This document shows, piece after piece, positions 11,711 through 24,740 of a stretch of 64,000 nucleotides of DNA. Source of the stretch: Heterobilharzia americana. Its lineage: Eukaryota > Platyhelminthes > Trematoda > Strigeidida > Schistosomatidae. The notes under the pieces are model-generated. The model had not been told where the DNA came from and searched no databases. It was given only the letters and a program-made list of their open reading frames with translations. The position numbers were made by a program, and so were the translations under genes. Where the stretch lies: NCBI GenBank assembly GCA_944470555.2, contig OX104128.1, forward strand, positions 39,477,920 through 39,541,919. Direction: 5' to 3'. How positions within the stretch are numbered: position 1 is the stretch's first letter; every line of letters starts with the position of its first letter.

Positions 11711-14700
11711 CAAACACTGATCAATGAGATACAGTAAGGGATAAACCAAATGGCAGTATGAATAACAATGATATGTATTTACTTCATTACGAACCATAAT
11801 GTTTTGCAAATAATTTGCAGATTACATGGTCCATATTGACATTTCTCACAGTTGAGTAGTTTTTCAACTACGCAGCTGTGGTGTCAACAAGGTTTCCGTC
11901 AGAAATTAACTAGCTAAGATCATGAAGTGTGGTTCCAGACACAAAGTATAATGAACTAAAGAAATATACTACTGATCAGTTTCACTAGTTGGAAACCATT
12001 CAGGTTGGTCTACAGATTTCGTCAGATGGCTGATCATCCTATTTTAGGCATGCCCATCCAAGTTAGCTGACCATATTTGGGCGATCTGAACAATTTCGCT
12101 CTGTGAGCTGAATTTGTCCGAGTACACCGCTGACGAGCTTTGCTCTAAAAGGGAAAAAAGCCCCTTCAGCGTTTAGACTACTCTGGTCAGGCTGCAGAAG
12201 TCTTCAGACCAGCCTGTTGGGTTTCAAGGTAGTCAATTTGTTCAGTGGTGTATCTCTTTAGAACCATAATTCTGGTTACACTGCACAATTCTGAAAATGT
12301 AATATCGCAGTAGTTTACTCGTTAAGCAATATTCTTCAAACATGTAAACAACATTTTATTAAGAATAAGACAAATGTTGTAATGCTTAAGGACTTCCGAG
12401 TAATGATAAGGTTGATTGGTAAGACTCTTTACTGCTTGCTTTTCTTCACACAATACACAAGGTAAATAAGGTATCCTTGGACTTTTACGTTCAGCTGTAC
12501 GTACATAAAATTTAATATATTTGCTTTCTGTCTCCTCTGAGGAGAGAAATGGAGAGAGGTGTATATAGAGAAGATGCTTGGCATTGGATGTCGACAAGAA
12601 TTCGATTGCTTATCCACAACCACATTTATCAGTACTACTAGTGGTGTACCACTCGCTATCATCCCATTCAATGCAGCATAGCTCTTTTTGCAGGGTCCAG
12701 GAAAGAATAATAGGTGACAATAAGTAAGTAGAGTCAAAACAAGGGAATTAACGAAAAGTAAGAATAGAGGCTGAACCCAGACAGTCTGAGTTTCCTTATA
12801 TAAAGGGTGAAGTCAGGGATTTTCCTCGAAATCAGTAAAATATGAGTGGCCAATAAAGATCAAAAAGAAAGCATTAGCCAAGACGAATTACACTTGATAG
12901 ATTCTCAACAACAAAACCATCAATAAGACAAGGGTCATAGGACTGAATGGTCACGTACCAAAAAATACTTTACAAGCAAATTACTAACAATCATCTAGTC
13001 ATAATTTCCGTATTGTAGATATACTTTGCCTTAAGCTGGTAGTTGGTGTGAAAACATTGATTTCCTAATCATTCATTTCAACCATAAATTCTTTGTAAGT
13101 GCGTGTAAAACAAACAGCTGATTTCGAACACTGACTGGAATTTGTTAGTAATCTAAAATCAATAGTCTCCATTTGCAACTGATTCCATGTAGTTATGGTT
13201 ACTATATGAGTACACTTCAAGCTGTTATTGTCCGTTTCTTTAAGTGCTCAAGTTTTTTTAGCTTAGTTTAACCGTCTACAACTACCTACTTTTTTTCTAT
13301 TCTCATTCAACTAATGCCAGCAATATTTGTCACCCTTTGTCCCTCTATGTTCATAAATCAACAAGTTTGCAACTTTTCTTGAATTTCACACCACATTTAT
13401 CCATAAATTACTCAATCACATTCATGAATCTAGACGATTACCAAATTTCACTGTCAGATATACTGTACTTATTACCTTGCATATTCTGTTTCAGCATATA
13501 AGAAGCTTAAATGAAACCTCTCACACAAAACCTGTAGGTGAGTAAGCCCAAGATAACACTAATAAATACTGTAGCAAAAGTGTTTTAATGTCTGACATTT
13601 TGTCACTTCATTATCTGTCCACATTTATAGGTGATCAAACGTTTCTTGAAATGTCTATTGAAGGAAGCCGTTCGCATGTTTCAAGTTTGCTAACACTAGT
13701 ACCATTAATAGTTATAACTGTACCAGATGGTATAACAAATTCTTGACGGTTTCTTTCACAACTGACGGTAACTAAATAACCGGGTATATTACTCATACCT
13801 TAAACACCGGTTAAAGAGAGGAAAGTGTGGAACGCTACAAAAAAAGTGCAGTGGTTCAGTTTGTCACATTTCAAGAAGGTTAGAAATAGGAAAATAGAAA
13901 AATATACAACAGCATTTCACAGTAGCATTTTTCACGGACACACGTCAGATGGAGAGCCGTAAAAACCTGGTAGATCTGTTCTGGTCTTCTGTTGTACAAC
14001 TAAAAACTCCCTTCATCCAGTGAATTTATGCTTGGATGAATGAGTGAAGCAAAATAACATTTAGTCTAAGAGCTGAACTAACTGCAACGTGATTTGTTCG
14101 ACAAGTGTCCACAACTCTTAGGTCCTAAGAAAGTCCATAAGCTGTAAAAAGGATATTTCTCGGTTATACTTGGGCTTCTAATCCCTTATTACTAACACTA
14201 ACAATACTAGTCATCTCTAAGTTTCTTTTAACACTAATTAGTATTCTGTTACAAATTATCTTAAACGTTATATCATAGTACTATTGTAAAGGGGTGTATT
14301 TATCAAGTTATTTTGATCTGGACAGCAGCTTCTTCGCAGTATGAGACTTCTTAGAAGTATTCACCTGAGACCGTACCAGTCATTTTTCAAACTTGCATCA
14401 GAACAGAAAATATCTCTAGGCATTATATATCCGAACTTTAAGGGGTGATCAGGAATCGCCCCAGTTCTGCATATTGTATAAACTGGTGACTACGTCGGTC
14501 AACCCATTCAGTCACTTCCAAACTTTTTCATATATAAGAGGCTGTTTGTAAAAGTTAGATTAAAAGAAGCAGAAACTAGACAATGTAACTGCTATCAGTG
14601 TATCTACAGCAGGTTTTAACAAGATAGATGATGCACAAAGTCTCTGATGGACATCTCTGACAGTATCAAAAACTGTCAACATTTTGCATGAATTTTATTG

Positions 14701-15190
14701 AGGAATGTACGGTGGGCTGTCTCATCAATTTCTTTACAACCAGACGATGTCATAAATACTTCTTGATCAACCAAGGTTAGCATAGTTTTTAGGCTGAAGA
14801 ATTTGAAGTATAATATGGCCATAAGCGCATATATTTCAAAATTTGATGAACGAAAGCATGATCAGTGTTCATGGAAACATTAATGCAGTTGGAAATAGAC
14901 TGGTCATTCTAACAATGATTGCAATTTTTTCCCAATGGACTTTCTTACTGTCACACTACTGTTAGTCATTAATAATGCCAAGACTATAAATCCTGTTGAA
15001 AAATATCGTGAATGCATTCATCAGTGATTATATCTATTGCATCATTAAACTCTGAAATGATTATACATTCATACTAGTCTCAGGGAAATATTTTAAATAA
15101 GGTTTCACCGTTGGTGATAAAATGTGCTTAAAACGTCACCTAGTAAATGAGGTACACTTTAGTGCATATATCCTACCTATAGATTAGGTT
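11711..15190. other. 3.5-kb AT-rich interval, no gene recognised
   Basis: No open frame above about 100 codons. Minus-strand frames at 12322-12597 and 12429-12737 have no recognisable domain and are likely chance. A GC-richer patch at 12110-12220 can form several short hairpins (see findings). I could not identify any exon with convincing splice signals. Confidence 0.4.
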
Positions 15191-15674
15191 GGTTTTAACT
15201 TATTTATTATATTTATTATTTATTTGTCCCTTGGGTTCCTAGTGGAACATAGGGATTCACTAGCACGCCTCCATTCCATTCTCTTCTCTGCAATCTTTTC
15301 AACCTGGCTCCACGACACCCCATAACCTCTCATTTGTTCCTCATATCATCTCCTCCATGTCACCCTCGGCACCGACGCCCAACTCGTTGTTTCCCATCTG
15401 GGTTCCACTCGACGGCCTGGCCTGTCGCGTGAGTTCCCCGAATTGTCTTCTCAGTGTATACCCAATCCATCTCCACTTCCTCCTTCTGTATATTTGTTGG
15501 TTGATAGATTCATGGTTGGTTCGTTGCCAGAGTTCCTTGTTGTTTATTCTCATTATTTGTGACCATTTGATCTTCAGTAATGAGCCAGCGTAGGCAGTTA
15601 TTGATGAATGTCTGTAGTTTGTTGGAAATGTTTTTTGTAACGCGCAAAGTCTCTGAGCCATAGGTTCTAACTTA
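15191..15674 (-). mobile_element. RTE-like retrotransposon, 3' fragment with 12-bp TSD
   Basis: A minus-strand copy of ~460 bp, holding only the C-terminal coding tail and 3' end. The flanks GGTTTTAACTTA (15191-15202) and GGTTCTAACTTA (15663-15674) form a duplication with one mismatch. An open minus-strand frame (15341-15661) reads the C-terminal part, including WRWIGYTLRR. Confidence 0.88.
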
Positions 15675-17442
15675 GCTAATTACATTTAGTTTCAGGGTGT
15701 TTACAAATGTCAATGAAGTTAAGCGAACTGGAAATAAGTTGAATTTCACTGCATCAGTATGCAATTTGAGTCAAAACGTTCATCCACCTACTTTTCAACT
15801 GTCACTCAAGGCACAATAATTATTTCTTCAGTGGATGAGAGACTACCTAAAACACTATCTCAAAGCTTATACCCTTCATACGCAGAGAAAATGTGGTCTG
15901 GACGGCGACGTACTTGAACCCTGGGTTAATAAAATATTTCACCGAATGTGTAAATCAAATTTTTCCCTTTCAATTTGTCTTAATTATTTAAATATGTCCA
16001 CTGAACGTAATATGTACTCAAAAACATTTTAAAAATGTTTTCAACTTACCGTTTCTCGAGTTAATAACAAACAGCCAAGAAATAGCATGTTATTTTGAAA
16101 TGCCCTAAAGTATATCTTTTAGATACTTAGCTTGAGTTGTAGATCCTTGTACTGGATAAAATGAACCGTCACGATCAGTTTAAGGCTCCTTTTTCTATGG
16201 ATACTTTATTATGGATCGGATGTTGATCGAAAACCTAACGACTGTTTCACAGTGCTATCTTGAAGACTGTTATGGTTAACATCAATCAGATGCAATGACC
16301 ATTTCGTTTGAAAATATTGTTTTTGGAGTTACCTTGTTGAAAAGTTATATGCTGAAAATTTCATACTATACCATACGTCTTGTTTGGAATAAAGTGACTG
16401 TTATTATCATATAACCCTGCATTACTATCTAATGCTTATCCCCTGTTGATGGGGCGTAGTAACAGCTTTAGAATTTAACAGAATTAACTGACCATATAAC
16501 TATTATCTTCATCACATCAATATTTTTATTCACTCATTTAAGTAGCTGTTATTTTTCATCAGTCTAACTATAAATTTCCTCATAGATCGAAGCAAACTAC
16601 AAGGTTCCCAAAGTCCTAAGTAGTAGAAAATGTAGTATTTAGTCAATGATGTTAATGCTAGGCGTCTACTGACAGTACCAACCAGAAATTAGTTCAAATT
16701 TTAAGTTGTGATATATAATAAATCGTGATTCTTATCAACTATTACTATAATGGAAACATTTTTCATTTCTTACTATAAAGCGTTCGTGTTAACCAGCTTA
16801 AGTTAAACATAAAATCCATATAAACTTTATACAATTATAAATACGTGTATAGAAAATGACAACAAGTACTATATTTTCAAATTGATGGTAAGTTATTCAA
16901 AAAATTGTTGTTTACACTTTCTCGAACAATCAACTTACAGTTCACAATGATTAAAAGAAAAGTTCATAATTATGACACGTATCATATTATTCAATAATCT
17001 GTGAACTTTTGAAATTATCATATTCATTAGTACCAATAAACAGATTGGCTAATAACTTTATATAAGATTGAATTATCTTCTCATAGTGTATATGAAAATT
17101 GTTTGTTTAAATAAAAGTGATTTGTTGGCTATATGATACAAATGTGAATAGAGCAATAATGTAATCAGTCACTGGACGCTAAACTGAAGCTTTCACATGA
17201 TGCTTTTATCCTCAACTTGATAGTATCTTGACTTCAGTGAATATTACTGAATTTCTTTACTCTATAAACTCTGCAGTCTTCTGTCATTCACTTTTGTCTT
17301 TCTACATGTTAACATAGTTACATTATGTGCTGAATCTGATTGAATATACGTCGCCAAAGAGCTATTTCTGATGACTTTCTTATATATATAAAGCCTAAGA
17401 TGTCATGTGAGATTAAAGGCTACATTTCTATCTGGAGGTTTG
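15675..17442. other. AT-rich interval without recognised genes
   Basis: Only short open frames with many stops. No repeat family or RNA gene recognised. Confidence 0.45.
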
Positions 17443-17955
17443 TAGAGGTTTATTAATTAACTTTAGGTTGGAATTCGTAATGAACTGATATCATATAAAG
17501 GAACACTGGAAACGTGGAAGCATCAGACAGTTATTTCGTTCTAATCTGGGATTCCTCAACGGTAATAAACCTCCACAAACCTCGAGACAGAATTAATCTA
17601 GCGCTTATTGGTGACTAATTTTGAGAGGTGATTCCTGAAGTTCTAATGAGAAGTCGTGAACAATGGAGTCAACCAAGTCAAACATCAGGACAGTTATTCA
17701 ACAACGACATCGGATATATGTGGTGCTATATCATGAACTGACAGAAGTAGGAAAAATGCACCATCGGATTCTGACCAAGTGGCTCGATGGTAACCTGTTG
17801 ACAATGGAACCTCAAGGTTTAGGGTTCCATCCCCGGTAGTGTGGGGTCATGGGTGCGTACTGCTGAAGAGCCTCATACAAGGACGAAGCAGCTGCCCATT
17901 GCTCCTAGATTTCCAATGCTCCTTTAACTGATTTCAGTCCATGATGATTTTTATC
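17443..17955 (+). repeat. family I fold-back element with tRNA-like core and hammerhead sequence in both arms
   Basis: The left arm (about 17443-17580) is an inverted version of the right arm (about 17850-17955). Read on the minus strand, the left arm has a hammerhead-like stretch: TTGAGGA core (C3 changed to T), stem II, intact GAA. Read on the plus strand, the right arm has CTGAAGA at 17863-17869, a stem II hairpin, then GAAGCAGCTGCC. The middle holds an A-box-like CTGACCAAGTGG (near 17771) and a B-box-like GGGTTCCATCCCC (near 17822). Both hammerheads carry core changes that should block normal cleavage. Confidence 0.72.
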
Positions 17956-19313
17956 CTAAAACAGCTGCATTTGTTGTTAAAATTATACAGAAGGATTAAC
18001 CATTAAATTAATTAAACATGATAGCGAGTTTGGCTGGTGAGCCCATAAGCTGCTCGAGTATGTTATTCTATTATCATTGAGCAAAGAACTTAGAGCTGAA
18101 TGACGCAGTGTTTGATTCAAACTTATTTAGGCGCGTAAATAGGGTTGGCACTCCATAGGAATACTGAAGAAAGGAGTTTTGTTTTTCATCAACTACACTG
18201 ACAATGGGAACGGTCTCCAACTGTTTCACAGAATTTACACTATTTTATCTAAACACTGTGTATGGAAAAAAGATTGCGATGCAGTTAAATGCACTGACTC
18301 CTAGATACGTTATATTACCTTGAAAATAATAGTTCTTTAAGAATTTTCTATTACTACAATCAGAGTTATCAGATGTTCGTCTGAATCGGGTTAAAACACA
18401 ATGATATACGATTGGATGCTGCTGAAGCACTGGGAAATATCTGTTACAAAGGGAAGAACAGACATTTGAAGTCAATACTATTAGTAGTCAATTCATAGTA
18501 ATAAACAGACTCAACACATACTGAATGTAGTATATGGTATTTCACTTGACAAGTCAATGAATTTTATTCCTTATTGCTACTTAAGACAAAATTTATGCTC
18601 AGATCATAGGATATCTGACTGACTGACAAAAGCAAAGTAGAACCTGGCACACAAATGCATTGGCTCAAATGACCAGGATTCAAAGTAGTGTAAAAAGAAC
18701 AGGTGGATGAAAAATGACTGATATCAAAAAAAGATGAAGTAGCGTAAGAGAATAAATAATTTGAAGATAACAGTTAGTGAAAGGTGTCAAGGAGTGAATA
18801 CATCTGTGCTACTTCGACTGATTTTCAGCCATGTCACAAAGAGTCAATCCTCAACCATTGATTGCAATAAATTTATCTTCTTTACAGTTATTTAATCTGT
18901 GTTATATCTAATGAAGTCAAAGTTTGTTTCCAAAGTGATTCCTAACGGTTTTATGCTGAAAAGATGGTAAAAGGTTTATCAGCCTCTATATTCATATTAC
19001 TTAATCTGAGTAAGAAGAATAAATCATCTCTGAAATGTTATCCACTAAATGAAACATTCGATATGTAAGTTATCTAAGAAATGAATTAAAATGGGATTTC
19101 GCTGTATTAAAGTGACTAAGTTTCATCAACCTCCAACCAAAAATTGTAAAAAACCTTAAAAAATGAATTTTCAAAAAAACTGTGTACAGCTATGTATGAA
19201 ACTGAAGTCTTTCACTTAGTGATAAATAATACAAGCTTTTCATCATAACAGCAGTCAATCCTATAGTTACTGGCAGAATTGGCAACGTAATGAAACACTT
19301 ATATATGGTTCAG
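17956..19313. other. spacer without recognised genes
   Basis: AT-rich. A 76-codon minus-strand frame at 18245-18475 shows no domain. No supported feature. Confidence 0.45.
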
Positions 19314-20209
19314 TAAGTCATGATACGCTGGACGGCGGAAAAGAACCTAGAAGACTTGGATTTCGCCAACGATGACTTGTGCCTAATGTCACATAAACTT
19401 GAAGATCTACAGGCAAAAACTAACAAGTTGATAGAAGAGGCAGCGAAGACGGGACTTCAGGTGAATATAGAGAAGACAGAAGTGATGAAGATACCGCACC
19501 ACCACCATCAACAACAACAACAACAAACTCCAGTTACCATCAACGGGAGAAGCTTAAAGGAAGTAACCTCCTTCACTTATCTTGGAAGCACTGTTTCAAA
19601 TACAGGCGGCACAGACGAGGACGTCAAAGTCAGAATCGGAAAAGCAAGACAGGCCTTCGTTCATTAGCCTGAAACCAGTGTGGAGATCTTCTGCACTCCA
19701 CTCAGCATAAGGAACAACATCCGGATTTTCAACACCAACCTCAGTCAAGTCAGTGCTTCTGTATGGTTGAGAGACTTGGCGCGTCACGAAAGGCATTTCC
19801 AATAAACTACAGACATTCATCAACAACTGCTTACGCTGGCTCGCTACTGAAGATCAGATGGATTGCCAGAAAGAATAAGCAACAAGGAACTCTGGGAACG
19901 AACCAACCAAGAACCTATCACGCAACAAATATGCAGGAAGAAGTGGAGATGGATTGGGCATGCACTGAGAAAGCCGACTGAGGACATCACGCGTCAGGCC
20001 AGGTCATCGAGTGGAATCCCCATGGGAAGCGACGAGTTGGACGTCCGTGGTGAGGGTGACATGGAGGAGGTCGTGCGAGGAGGAAATGAGAGCTTCATGG
20101 CTGTCGTGGAACCACGTTGAAAAGATCTCAGAGAACAGAGTGCACTGGAGACGTGCTATTGGGTCCCTATATTCCACTAGGAACCCAAGGGACTAATAAT
20201 AAGTCATGA
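19314..20209 (+). mobile_element. RTE-like retrotransposon, 5'-truncated copy with 10-bp perfect TSD
   Basis: The duplication TAAGTCATGA lies at 19314-19323 and 20200-20209. The body begins just upstream of RT motif C and runs to the TAA-type tail. The first open frame (19320-19667) includes DLDFANDDLCLMSH, where a 3-bp insertion splits the FADD motif exactly as in the copy at 1.9-3.2 kb, then a His/Gln run (four His, six Gln). The two copies share this change, so they belong to one subfamily. A frameshift follows near 19665. Confidence 0.92.
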
Positions 20210-21145
20210 CAAGAAAATCCTTCAAATGTCAAAAATGTAACACTCTTGGTTAAAAGTATGATTATAAAATAATAAATAAAAATTATCTTCTTTTTTTTTT
20301 GTAGATGTAATAAAAAATCATCATATAAAAACTGTCCGGTTAACTAGGAGTTAAGTAGAATCTAAATACTAGAAGCATATTTTTTTCCATGAACTTTAGT
20401 TTACTTAAAGTTTGTTATGATAATGTCTTTATTTTAGCCTTACTACGCAATTATATGATTCAGGATGTGTTGTATGATATTCGACTCATATAACTTTTTA
20501 TTAGATATTATGTTAGGCTAAACTGTACATAAGGAATATGTAGTAATTCTCACTTCTGAATGATAGCCTCTTGAAATGATTCATTTTCGATCAGTTCCTC
20601 TGATATAATCATCTCATATAGAATGATTGTACATCAGTGAAAGAAAATATCCAAACTCTTCTGAATTTCAGACTTCACTTCAATATGTATATGGATATTG
20701 TAAATATTCTAACTGAATGAATCCATTTATTTCTATGTTATATTTTAAGTCGATTGTGAAAATAATTTTATGATATGATTGTTTCAAAAATCCTTATGAT
20801 TCATTACTTAGAAACATTTCATGTAAGATGTTTAATTCAAATTCTAAACATCTGTCAGTTTTCAAACAGAAGAAAACTTTTTAAGTATATAAAAAACTCT
20901 AATTCATTTATTTGTGCATCTTCATTCATTTTTTACAACGGGAATATGCTAGATTAAGCTAATGATGTAGTAGGTGCTGCTGATCAGAATGGATATAAGT
21001 AGTATGTGTTGAGAGGTTAGCAGACGTCATAGGGAATTACCAGTGATAAGTAAACATTCTGGCCAGAGAAACGCAAGCGACAATGTGGGTGTCTAAAGAG
21101 CAGTTCGAGATAGAAGGAGAAGAGAAAATTAAGCACATAACTGAA
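20210..21145. other. spacer without recognised genes
   Basis: AT-rich, with only chance-length open frames such as 20775-20957. Confidence 0.45.
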
Positions 21146-22395
21146 TCATTATTATTATTTATCCCTTGGGTTCCTAGTGGAACATAGGGGTTCAGCAGCA
21201 CGCCTCCATTCCACTCTCTTCTCTCCAGTCCCACTTACTCAGTTCCACGACTGCCCACAACTTCTCGTTTCTTCATCACATGATCTCCTACATGCCACCC
21301 TCGGCATCGACGCCCAACTCGTCATTTCCCATCTGGGTTCCACTCGAGCGACTGGCCTACCGTGTGGGTTCCCCGAATGGTCTTCTCAGTGTATGCCCAA
21401 TCCATCTTCACTTCCTCCTTCTGCATATTTGTTAGACACTAGGTTCTTGGTTGGTTCGTTGCCAGCCAGCCAGCCAGCCAGTAAGACAGACAGACAGACA
21501 GACAGACAGAGTGAGCTCCTTGTCGCTTATTCTTATTATTCTGGCCATCTGAGCTTCACTATCAAGCCAAAGTAGCCACTTGTTGAAAGCCTGTGGTTTG
21601 TTGGAAATGCCTTTCGTAACACGTCAAGTCTCTCAACCATCACATAGAAGCACTGACTTGACATTGGTGTTGAAAATCCGAATCTTGTTTACGCTTTATG
21701 CTGATTGCAGAAGATTTCCACACTGATTTCAGGTTAACGAAAGCCTGTTTTGTTGTCTTTCCAATGCTGGCTTTCACATCCTCGTGTGTGCCGCCGCCTG
21801 TGAGTGAAACTATACTACTTCGGTGGTAGGTGAAAGATGCGACTTCCTTTAGGTTTCTCCCGTTGATGGTAGTTAGAGCTTGTTGTTGTTCTTGGTGGTG
21901 ACGTTGTTTGAGTATGATCATCAACTCTGTCTTCTCTATGTTCACTTGAAATCCCGTCTTCGCTGTCTTGCTCTGCCACTTCTGTCAACTTCTTTGTTTT
22001 CACCTGTAGATCTTCAAGTTTGCGAGACATTATACATGAATCATCATCGGCCAAATCCAAATCTTCTAGGTTGTTTTCTCCGGTCCAGCTTATCCCCCTC
22101 TTCTCGCTCCTCACGGTTTGTTGAATGACCCAGTCCAGTCGACTACAATCAGGAATATCATGTGTGATAGTAGGCAACCTTGTTTCCCTCCTGTTCCCTG
22201 TCTTCACTTCAATGGCATCAGTGAGCTTCTCACAGTGAAATACTTGGCATGTGGCCTCTTCATGTGGTTGTTGAATGAGGTTGATAAACGTTTGTGGTAT
22301 TTCATAGTGTTGAAACAGTTGTCAAATTACTTGTCGGTCGACGCTATTAAGGAATGCCTTTTCGAAGTCGATGAAGTTGAGGTAGAGAGACATTA
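21146..22395 (-). mobile_element. RTE-like retrotransposon, 5'-truncated minus-strand copy
   Basis: The minus strand covers RT from motif A to the 3' tail. It has a GCCA/GACA tetranucleotide tract at about 21461-21512, a modest version of the expansions at 49.8 and 58.1 kb. It shares with the 7.7-10.95 kb copy the unusual change that turns the TGVKQGCLLSP region into TGNRRETRL, so both come from one subfamily. A possible imperfect duplication (CATAACTGAA / CATTAGTGAA) lies at the two ends. Confidence 0.88.
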
Positions 22396-23279
22396 GTGAA
22401 AGGTGTAAAATATTTGATGATTACTATACAAGATGTCAATAATGAACATTTCTTCCCGCGTCTCAGTCTTCTCGTTTCCTATAATGAGTGATAGTGCACT
22501 AAAGAGATGAAATTCTTCATACAACCGGCTAAATAAAAATATATAATTGCTATATACAAAAAAATCCAAGTCTTTTCTTGAAAATGTTAATCACTGTAGA
22601 TGCTAATCAAACGTTTTCCGCCCAAAAGAACATAGGCATTTTAATACAGTTCTTTGAAATCTCGGAGTGTTATCAAATGAAGTTGATTATCTTAGGTAGA
22701 TGCTAAATAGTTAAAATAATTTCAGGACTACTAATATAAAAGTGAACAACATCCTGTAATCACGAGTGATATATGAGCTAAATATCGGTCTCGTTTTCTA
22801 TTTAACTAAAATATCAGAATAGTAGAGAAGATTTGTACCTCAGGACGCGGAGGATAACCGTTTTCCCAACTTTGAAGTTTGTATTTGGATATTTTATCAT
22901 CAGCGTTTATCTTATAGAAAAATAGTTCAGGTGTTTTAAAAGTATATAGGATGAGTTTCACATACGTATAACTAACTTTTAAGTTATTCTGGCATAGTTT
23001 GAATCAGTACTCTAAAATAAGAAGGATATTTTCCATTGAGACCTATGTGTTAACGAATATTTAACCCCGTGTATCATTTAATAATTGACTCAGCAAGCTA
23101 TTGCTCTACATTTCTTACTTATAAACCATAGTATGTGGAAAACTAAACTTTAGAGCAGATATAATGTACACATGTCCTAAATATCCGAAAGCATTCGGCC
23201 TGTAATATTTCATGTATATTGGTTGTAGTTATAGATAATTATCATAAGATATACACTCAGGGTAATCAGATATACTGAA
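22396..23279. other. spacer without recognised genes
   Basis: AT-rich, no supported feature. Confidence 0.45.
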
Positions 23280-23505
23280 TGGTGGCTGGAAATCAACCAG
23301 TTTCACTTTGTCTAGTCCTGAGTACTCACCGAATTCTATAGACCACATCTGCAATGTGGCCACCAAACTAAGAACCTCACCATCGCTCCGCACTTGTATA
23401 GATGTTAGTTGGTTGGAAACAATCGGCGGCCACCCCCAATTGACAGAATTTGGTCAGTGCTCAGGATGAGAAAATGTTGAATTGGTTGCCTTCCAGTCGC
23501 TAATC
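23280..23505. repeat. family II inverted-repeat element
   Basis: The left end (about 23284-23338, containing CTAGTCCTGAGTACTCACC) and the right end (about 23447-23503) are imperfect reverse complements over roughly 55 bp. The same terminal sequence begins elements near 40.16, 40.47 and 42.67 kb. No clear A/B boxes lie between these two arms. Confidence 0.6.
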
Positions 23506-23725
23506 AATGTATCTCAACCAGTCTTACGGGAGGTCAGTCGTAACTCGAATAACTCAGCAGTAACGTGGCTGACTACAACAATGGGTGACGTGAGTTTGAA
23601 TCTCATGTGGGATATCAGTTCCGTCAAGGCTGTTGATACACCATGATGACGAGTGACAACAAGCATGAAACCTAGGTCAATGGCTTCCTGACGATTTCCA
23701 CCAACCACGTAGTTTGACATGCTAA
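23506..23725 (+). repeat. family II tRNA-like element, plus orientation
   Basis: It has an A-box-like AATAACTCAGCAGTAACGTGG (near 23540) and a B-box-like GAGTTTGAATCTC (near 23590), followed by the family II downstream arm (GCATGAAACCTAGGTC near 23663). The order is the reverse of the 24.1 and 42.8 kb copies, so this is the opposite orientation of the same unit. Confidence 0.55.
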
Positions 23726-24099
23726 ACTGCTGTGATAATATGAAATAAGTAGGGTATAAAAACCAGAATTACTCATTTAGATCACAATATTTTAACGAAA
23801 AATGATAATAATAATAATGACGTTCCTTTTGAAGTACTGGAAAACATCCCAACTTGGCGACCATCAGATTTATTGACATACAACGAATAATTATTGCTTT
23901 TTCAGAAATACTTCGAAATTCCCACTATTTTCCGCTGCTTTTATCGATTATGTGACCACCTGCAAACTTTGGTGAACATCTTTTACCCTCACTAGCTACT
24001 CTGTGAGAAAATTGCTGCTTAGTATATCGTCAATGAGAAATACGTTTCGAACTGATAATCTGATGGAGGGGTTTGTCGTATCTAAACCACTGGATTTTA

Positions 24100-24420
24100 G
24101 TTTCGTATGTATTGCCAATTTTATGTCAGTTGGTTGGAGGTAATCGGCAAGAAATCCTGCTTGACTCAGGCTTCGTGCTTGCTGATACTCATCAGTAAGA
24201 CGTATCTGTGACTTTGAGGGGGCTGATGTCCTCTCTAGGATTTGAACTCGCGTCACCCAGTATTGTAGTCAGCTACATTACCCCTGTCGAATTTGAATCC
24301 ATCGAAGTGTACCATGGTGGTGAGGCTCTTGGCATGGTGGCTACACTGCAAAACAATCGGTTAAACTGAATCAGCCCTAAGAGCTAGACACCTCTAACTT
24401 GGCTGCTCTCCGGTTACGAA
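24100..24420 (-). repeat. family II tRNA-like element, minus orientation
   Basis: From the left it shows the family II arm (CAGTTGGTTGGAGGTAATCGGC near 24127), the CAGGCTTCGTGCTTG segment, then a B box on the minus strand (GATTTGAACTCGCGTC near 24239) and the A-box region. It continues into part of the opposite arm, which holds a gene-like word order (GTGTACCATGGTGGTGAGGCTC) also seen near 43.0 and 47.5 kb. Confidence 0.6.
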
Positions 24421-24589
24421 TCAACGGGATTATTCTATCTTTCTGTCATTTGGTTAGCCTACTCAAAACCTATGTTAATTAGGACATAACAGTCTTCTAT
24501 TTCATAATCATACAATTTTATAATAATCTACTTTGATTTACTTGTCACGTTTTCACATTTTAATGAAATAAATCTTTATACCGGGTGAT

Positions 24590-24740
24590 GACTGAACGTG
24601 AAATGAAGAGTTGAACAAACAGCCATTGGGTTTCCGGCCCAGTGCTGTAACAACTGAGCTAGTAGGCTCGTATTCCGCTGTGATCTGAGTTTTCATTTCA
24701 GCTTCAATCATCACCCAGGTTAAATACTAGTCTGTCAAAC
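24590..24740 (-). repeat. family III tRNA-like element between inverted ends
   Basis: GGGTGATGACTGAACGTGAA (24594-24613) is the imperfect reverse complement of the segment ending in CAATCATCACCC (24691-24716). Between them, on the minus strand, an A-box-like TACTAGCTCAGTTG sequence and a decayed B box occur. Related units lie near 38.66, 38.98, 46.53 and 62.32 kb. Confidence 0.6.

Noticed and set aside
12128..12171. Possible third hammerhead (CTGACGAG)
   Set aside because: The GAA segment after stem II and a cleavage triplet are missing.
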